Of a stretch of DNA of 9,292 nt, positions 6,442 through 9,292 are shown one piece after another. Within the stretch, counting starts at the first letter, position 1; each line of letters opens with the position of its first letter. A model generated the notes under the pieces. It was not told the origin of the DNA. It worked only from the letters and a program-made list of their open reading frames with translations, and made no database searches. Position numbers and translations under genes: made by a program. This stretch comes from Moraxellaceae bacterium (lineage in GTDB: Bacteria; Pseudomonadota; Gammaproteobacteria; Pseudomonadales; Moraxellaceae): positions 1-9,292 of the forward strand of contig JACMMY010000087.1 in the NCBI GenBank assembly GCA_014378805.1, written 5' to 3'.

Positions 6442-7011
6442 ATGTTGAATATGGCAAATCGAATTTATACAGCCTTATTTGTTGCAACAACGATGACACT
6501 ATTGACGACTTCTGCACAAGCAGCGCCGATTGATGTCACAAAAAGTTTAGTCACAGCAACAGGTAAACAACTCGGTGTTCCTGTGACAGGAAAATTCAAA
6601 AAAATCACAGGTGATGTGGTTTTTAACCCTGCACAACTCGCACAAGCGAAAGCCAAAATTGAGATTGATGTCGGAAGTTATGACATGGGCATGGCGGATT
6701 ACAACCAGAATATTATTGGTGCAGACTGGTTTAATGTAGCGAAATTTCCGAAAGCCAGTTTTGTCTCGACAAGCATGAAAGCCACAGGTGCTGGTTATAC
6801 CCTTACGGGACAATTTACTTTGAAAGGTCGTGTTCAGAATGTCAGCTTTCCCGTGACCGTTAAAGCCGAAGGTGCAAATCAGATTTTTGATGGCGTCCTT
6901 ACTGTAAAGCGAAATGCATTTGGTGTAGGTTCAGGCGATTGGGCGGATACATCAGTGGTCTCTGACGATGTCGCGATTAAATTTCATATCGCCGCACCTG
7001 CCAAGAAGTAG
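6442..7011 (+). CDS. Secreted YceI-family (lipocalin-like) protein, first copy
   Basis: Periplasmic beta-barrel protein of the YceI family, whose characterised members bind polyisoprenoids or amphiphilic ligands such as ubiquinone-8. The 189-residue precursor has a Sec signal peptide with a hydrophobic core at residues 9-23 and likely cleavage after SAQA (27). The YceI core is visible: DVGSYDMGMADYNQNI, then ADWFNVAKFPKASFVS, GQFTLKGRVQNVSFPVTV, and near the end KRNAFGVGSGDW. It lacks the usual N-terminal DPxH-type segment of standard YceI proteins and is quite diverged from the next gene, so the pair is not a recent duplication. The start at 6442 is set by GGAG (6429-6432), 9 nt upstream; the ATG at 6451 is too distant. 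It probably works with the membrane cytochrome encoded just before it; the ligand is not evident. Confidence 0.9.
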   Translation: MLNMANRIYTALFVATTMTLLTTSAQAAPIDVTKSLVTATGKQLGVPVTGKFKKITGDVVFNPAQLAQAKAKIEIDVGSYDMGMADYNQNIIGADWFNVAKFPKASFVSTSMKATGAGYTLTGQFTLKGRVQNVSFPVTVKAEGANQIFDGVLTVKRNAFGVGSGDWADTSVVSDDVAIKFHIAAPAKK

Positions 7012-7079
7012 AGTTGTTTAAGTGTTCATTGTTTTTAATGTTGTTGAATGTTATTTCTTAAATTTATGAGGTATTAAAT

Positions 7080-7652
7080 ATGAAAAGATTACTAATCATC
7101 GGAATGGCAACATTATTTGCCAGCTCGGCATTTGCGAAACCAGTCACCTATAATTTAGATCCCACGCATACATATCCTAGTTTTGAAGCGGATCACATGG
7201 GCGGTGCGTCAGTATGGCGTGGCAAAATTGATAAAAATAGCGGTAAAGTGGTCTATGATGCTGAAGCCAAAACAGGCACAGTCGACGTGACTATGCAAAT
7301 GGACTCAATTGATTTTGGCTTTAAGCCAATGAATGATCATGCAAAGAAATCTGAATTATTTGATACAGCAAAGTTCCCAAGGGCTACCTATAAAGGTACG
7401 TTAGTATTTGATGGTAATAAGCCTGTTGCCGTGGATGGAAATTTGACTTTGCACGGTGTCACCAAGCCAGTAAAATTAGATATTAAAACGTGGAAGTGCT
7501 ATATCAATCCAATGCTGAAAAAAGAAACCTGTGGTGCAGATGCGTATACAACCTTTAACCGTGGTGATTTCGGTGTGAGCTATGGTAAAGATTATGGTTT
7601 TAACTTGGATACGAAGTTAGCCATTCAGGTTGAAGGAGTCCGCGCAGACTAA
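7080..7652 (+). CDS. Secreted YceI-family (lipocalin-like) protein, second copy
   Basis: Canonical YceI protein, closer to E. coli YceI than the preceding copy. The 190-residue precursor has a signal peptide with cleavage likely after SAFA (19). The mature protein opens with the family signature YNLDPTHTYPSFEADHMG, followed by WRGKIDKNSGKVVYD, the FDTAKFPRATYKG stretch, and LTLHGVTKPVKL. Near the end it has NRGDFGVSYG. Two cysteines in CYINPMLKKETC could form a periplasmic disulfide; the first copy has none. GAGG (7068-7071) lies 8 nt before the ATG. It is the last gene of the b561-YceI-YceI unit and is followed within 15 nt by a strong terminator. Binding of a quinone or polyisoprenoid is known for the family but unproven here. 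Confidence 0.94.
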   Translation: MKRLLIIGMATLFASSAFAKPVTYNLDPTHTYPSFEADHMGGASVWRGKIDKNSGKVVYDAEAKTGTVDVTMQMDSIDFGFKPMNDHAKKSELFDTAKFPRATYKGTLVFDGNKPVAVDGNLTLHGVTKPVKLDIKTWKCYINPMLKKETCGADAYTTFNRGDFGVSYGKDYGFNLDTKLAIQVEGVRAD

Positions 7653-7666
7653 GGTCTCGGCGTTAC

Positions 7667-7716
7667 TTTTTTCCATAAAAAAGACCGATGATTCGGTCTT
7701 TTTTTTATGGAAAAAA
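7667..7716. terminator. Bidirectional terminator between yceI and greA
   Basis: Core hairpin AAAAAAGACCGA (7677-7688), TGAT loop, TCGGTCTTTTTT (7693-7704), with T runs on both strands. The symmetry goes on outward: TTTTTTCCAT (7667-7676) pairs with ATGGAAAAAA (7707-7716) after a two-T bulge. The whole dyad covers 50 nt. It serves the convergent YceI gene (stop at 7652) and greA (stop at 7723). Confidence 0.92.
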
Positions 7717-7722
7717 TTTTGC

Positions 7723-8202
7723 TTAGATGTAGAGCACTTGCATAATTTCGTATTCAACCACACCTTTAGGTGTTTCGATTTTGACTTCATCGCCCGCGCG
7801 TTTGCCAATGAGTCCACGTGCGATCGGGGAGTTCAGTGAAATTTTATTCAGTTTAAAGTCCGCTTCGTCGTCACCGACGATTTTGTACTTTTTACGTTCT
7901 TCAGTGTCAATATTTTCAATCTCCACCGTCACGCCAAAAACGACACGACCGTCTTGTTGAACTTTTGCCATTTCGATGATTTCAGCAGCAGAAAGCTTCG
8001 CTTCCACTTCTCGAATTCGTCCTTCACAGAAGCTTTGTTGTTCTTTCGCTGCGTGATATTCAGCATTTTCTTTTAAGTCGCCATGTGCACGTGCTTCAGC
8101 AATCGCGGCGATAATGCGTGGACGCTCGACACTTTTACGCTCTTGTAACTCAACAGTGAGAGCGTGATGACCTTCTGGGGTCATAGGATAACGTTGAACC
8201 AT
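7723..8202 (-). CDS. greA: Transcription elongation factor GreA
   Basis: Inserts its coiled coil into the RNA polymerase secondary channel and stimulates cleavage of backtracked transcripts. The 159-residue protein aligns over its whole length with E. coli GreA (158 residues). The N-terminal antiparallel coiled coil carries the tip HGDLKENAEYHAAKEQQ, with acidic Asp42 and Glu45 at the catalytic-tip positions. FCEGRI follows, and the FKBP-like C-terminal domain has YKIVGDDEADF and NSPIARGLIGK. The start at 8202 has GGAAG (8209-8213) 6 nt upstream; Met7 is less likely. It lies 91 nt downstream of carB on the same strand, the carB-greA order seen in pseudomonads and relatives. A long hairpin fills the gap. 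It ends at a terminator shared with the yceI gene. Confidence 0.97.
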   Translation of the reverse strand: MVQRYPMTPEGHHALTVELQERKSVERPRIIAAIAEARAHGDLKENAEYHAAKEQQSFCEGRIREVEAKLSAAEIIEMAKVQQDGRVVFGVTVEIENIDTEERKKYKIVGDDEADFKLNKISLNSPIARGLIGKRAGDEVKIETPKGVVEYEIMQVLYI

Positions 8203-8228
8203 TTTAAACTTCCATATATAACATGCAG

Positions 8229-8266
8229 ATGGCGGAAGAGCTTCGGTTAAGAAGTCGTTCCGCCAT
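8229..8266. other. Long hairpin in the carB-greA gap
   Basis: Perfect 9-nt arms ATGGCGGAA (8229-8237) and TTCCGCCAT (8258-8266) enclose a 20-nt loop that can form a second stem, CTTC (8241-8244) with GAAG (8251-8254). No T run follows on either strand, so it is not a standard intrinsic terminator. In a carB-greA transcript it would sit in the greA leader, ending 26 nt before the greA start codon. Confidence 0.6.
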
Positions 8267-8293
8267 TTGGTGTACTCAATGATTGATAGTTAA

Positions 8294-9292
8294 CTAGTCT
8301 TTGTTGGCTTGTGCATGTAAGTCTTGTAGACGATACACTTCCAACGGCAACGGGATACTCATTGCCTGACATACTGCGTCAGCACCGCTAATCGTCGTTG
8401 TGTAATACACTTTCCCTTGCAGTGCACTACGACGAATAGAGAAGGAGTCTTGCTGTGCTTGTTTGCCTTCTGTGGTGTTGATAATGAGGTGAATTTCCCC
8501 ATTTTTCAAGCGATCAACGATGTGCGGACGACCTTCGGTAACTTTGTTAATGCGTTCACAAGCGATACCTTGTTCATTCAATAACTTATAGCTACCACCA
8601 GTCGCAACGAGCGTGAAGCCTAATGCTTGCAATTTGCGAGCAATATCAGGCAATGCCGCTTTATCACTATCACGCACAGACAAGAATGCACGTTTGGTTT
8701 CGCCAGCAACGGGTTTGCCCGGTAGACGTTCGTTACTGCCAAGCACTGCTTTGTAGAATGCTTCGCCAAACGTTTTACCCACACCCATGACTTCGCCAGT
8801 CGATTTCATTTCAGGTCCGAGGATTGGATCAACGCCAGGGAACTTATTGAACGGGAAGACCGCTTCTTTCACTGAATAGAAATCTGGAATCACTTCAGTT
8901 GTGAAACCTTGGCTTTTCAGCGTTTGACCTGCCATACAGCGAGAGGCAATTTTTGCCAAACTTACGCCGATTGCTTTAGACACAAACGGAATGGTACGTG
9001 ATGCACGTGGATTCACTTCAAGGACATAAACATCCGTACCTTTGACCGCAAACTGAACGTTCATCAAGCCAATCACGCCGAGTTCACGTGCCATTGGTAC
9101 GGTTTGCGCGGGCCTAACATCTTGAATTTCAGGTGACAGAGAATACGGCGGCAATGAACATGCAGAGTCACCTGAGTGAACGCCTGCTTGTTCAATATGC
9201 TGCATGATTCCGCCAATCACGACATCTACGCCATCAGACACACAGTCCACATCGACTTCAATCGCATCATCAAGGAAGCGATCGAGGAGGAC
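8294..9292 (-). CDS. carB: Carbamoyl-phosphate synthase large subunit, C-terminal part
   Basis: Large subunit of the glutamine-dependent synthase that makes carbamoyl phosphate for pyrimidine and arginine synthesis. The gene runs off the window's right edge; 332 residues are present, in frame to the last base (VLLDRFLDDAIEVDVDCVSDG at the edge). They match roughly the last third of the roughly 1075-residue family. The end of the second ATP-grasp unit is visible: IEQAGVHSGDSACSLPPYSL, then GLMNVQFAV and EVNPRASRTIPFVSKA. Next comes YSVKEAVFPFNKFPGVDP with GPEMKSTGEVMG. The C-terminal MGS-like allosteric domain begins near KRAFLSVRDSDKA; it includes GFTLVATGGSYKLL, VTEGRPHIVDRLKNGE and INTTEGK. 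The stretch EIQDVRPAQ differs from the EIQDVMRxQ I recall for enterobacterial CarB (codons AGG CCC at 9110-9115). greA follows after 91 nt; carA would be expected upstream, outside the window. Confidence 0.97.
   Translation of the reverse strand, partial: VLLDRFLDDAIEVDVDCVSDGVDVVIGGIMQHIEQAGVHSGDSACSLPPYSLSPEIQDVRPAQTVPMARELGVIGLMNVQFAVKGTDVYVLEVNPRASRTIPFVSKAIGVSLAKIASRCMAGQTLKSQGFTTEVIPDFYSVKEAVFPFNKFPGVDPILGPEMKSTGEVMGVGKTFGEAFYKAVLGSNERLPGKPVAGETKRAFLSVRDSDKAALPDIARKLQALGFTLVATGGSYKLLNEQGIACERINKVTEGRPHIVDRLKNGEIHLIINTTEGKQAQQDSFSIRRSALQGKVYYTTTISGADAVCQAMSIPLPLEVYRLQDLHAQANKD

Noticed and set aside
7630..7839. Short reading frames on both strands across the yceI-greA junction
   Set aside because: They read through the bidirectional terminator and overlap the real ends of both genes.

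Overview
The window looks like chromosomal DNA of a moderately AT-rich gammaproteobacterium, most likely Moraxellaceae (Acinetobacter-like). This rests on the character of the Dut, Rep, GreA and CarB proteins and on the order carB-greA beside a cytochrome b561-YceI-YceI cluster. The assignment is from memory of families, not from a search.

Layout. Positions 21-2630 (minus strand) hold two housekeeping genes, rep (DNA helicase) followed by dut (dUTPase); rep has a good sigma70 promoter at 2657-2685. Positions 2762-4355 hold a classic divergent pair: a LysR-type regulator (minus) broken by two single-base frameshifts, and an AhpD-like/carboxymuconolactone decarboxylase family gene (plus). A symmetrical operator made of three TCCATT half-sites lies between them. 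A strong terminator (4393-4422) closes the AhpD-like gene. Positions 4423-4792 hold no clear gene, only a possible frameshifted coding remnant and a REP-like inverted repeat. Positions 4793-5440 (minus) hold a small two-gene unit: a DUF442-type protein with a rhodanese-like CRSGARS loop, overlapping by 8 nt a small protein that resembles only the C-terminal domain of EF-Tu. That second gene is out of frame at a run of seven Ts. Positions 5848-7652 (plus) hold a likely operon of cytochrome b561 and two different secreted YceI-family lipocalin-like proteins. It ends in a bidirectional terminator shared with the convergent greA. Positions 7723-9292 (minus) hold greA and the C-terminal third of carB, with a long hairpin between them.

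How the genes work together. rep and dut serve replication and nucleotide-pool hygiene; carB makes carbamoyl phosphate for pyrimidines and arginine; greA rescues stalled RNA polymerase. The middle of the window (AhpD-like enzyme, rhodanese/DUF442 protein, cytochrome b561, YceI proteins) has a redox/stress flavour. The most interesting regulatory signal is a matching two-part box, TCGGGATGAT plus GATAC 8-9 nt downstream. It occurs once upstream of the DUF442 gene and once upstream of cytochrome b561, each in the orientation of its own gene, which suggests one shared regulator or alternative sigma factor.

The three clear frameshifts are all single-base changes in homopolymer runs. All lie in non-essential genes between about 3.0 and 5.1 kb, while every housekeeping gene is intact, so real decay and sequencing error both remain open. 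I found no mobile element, CRISPR array, tRNA or rRNA.
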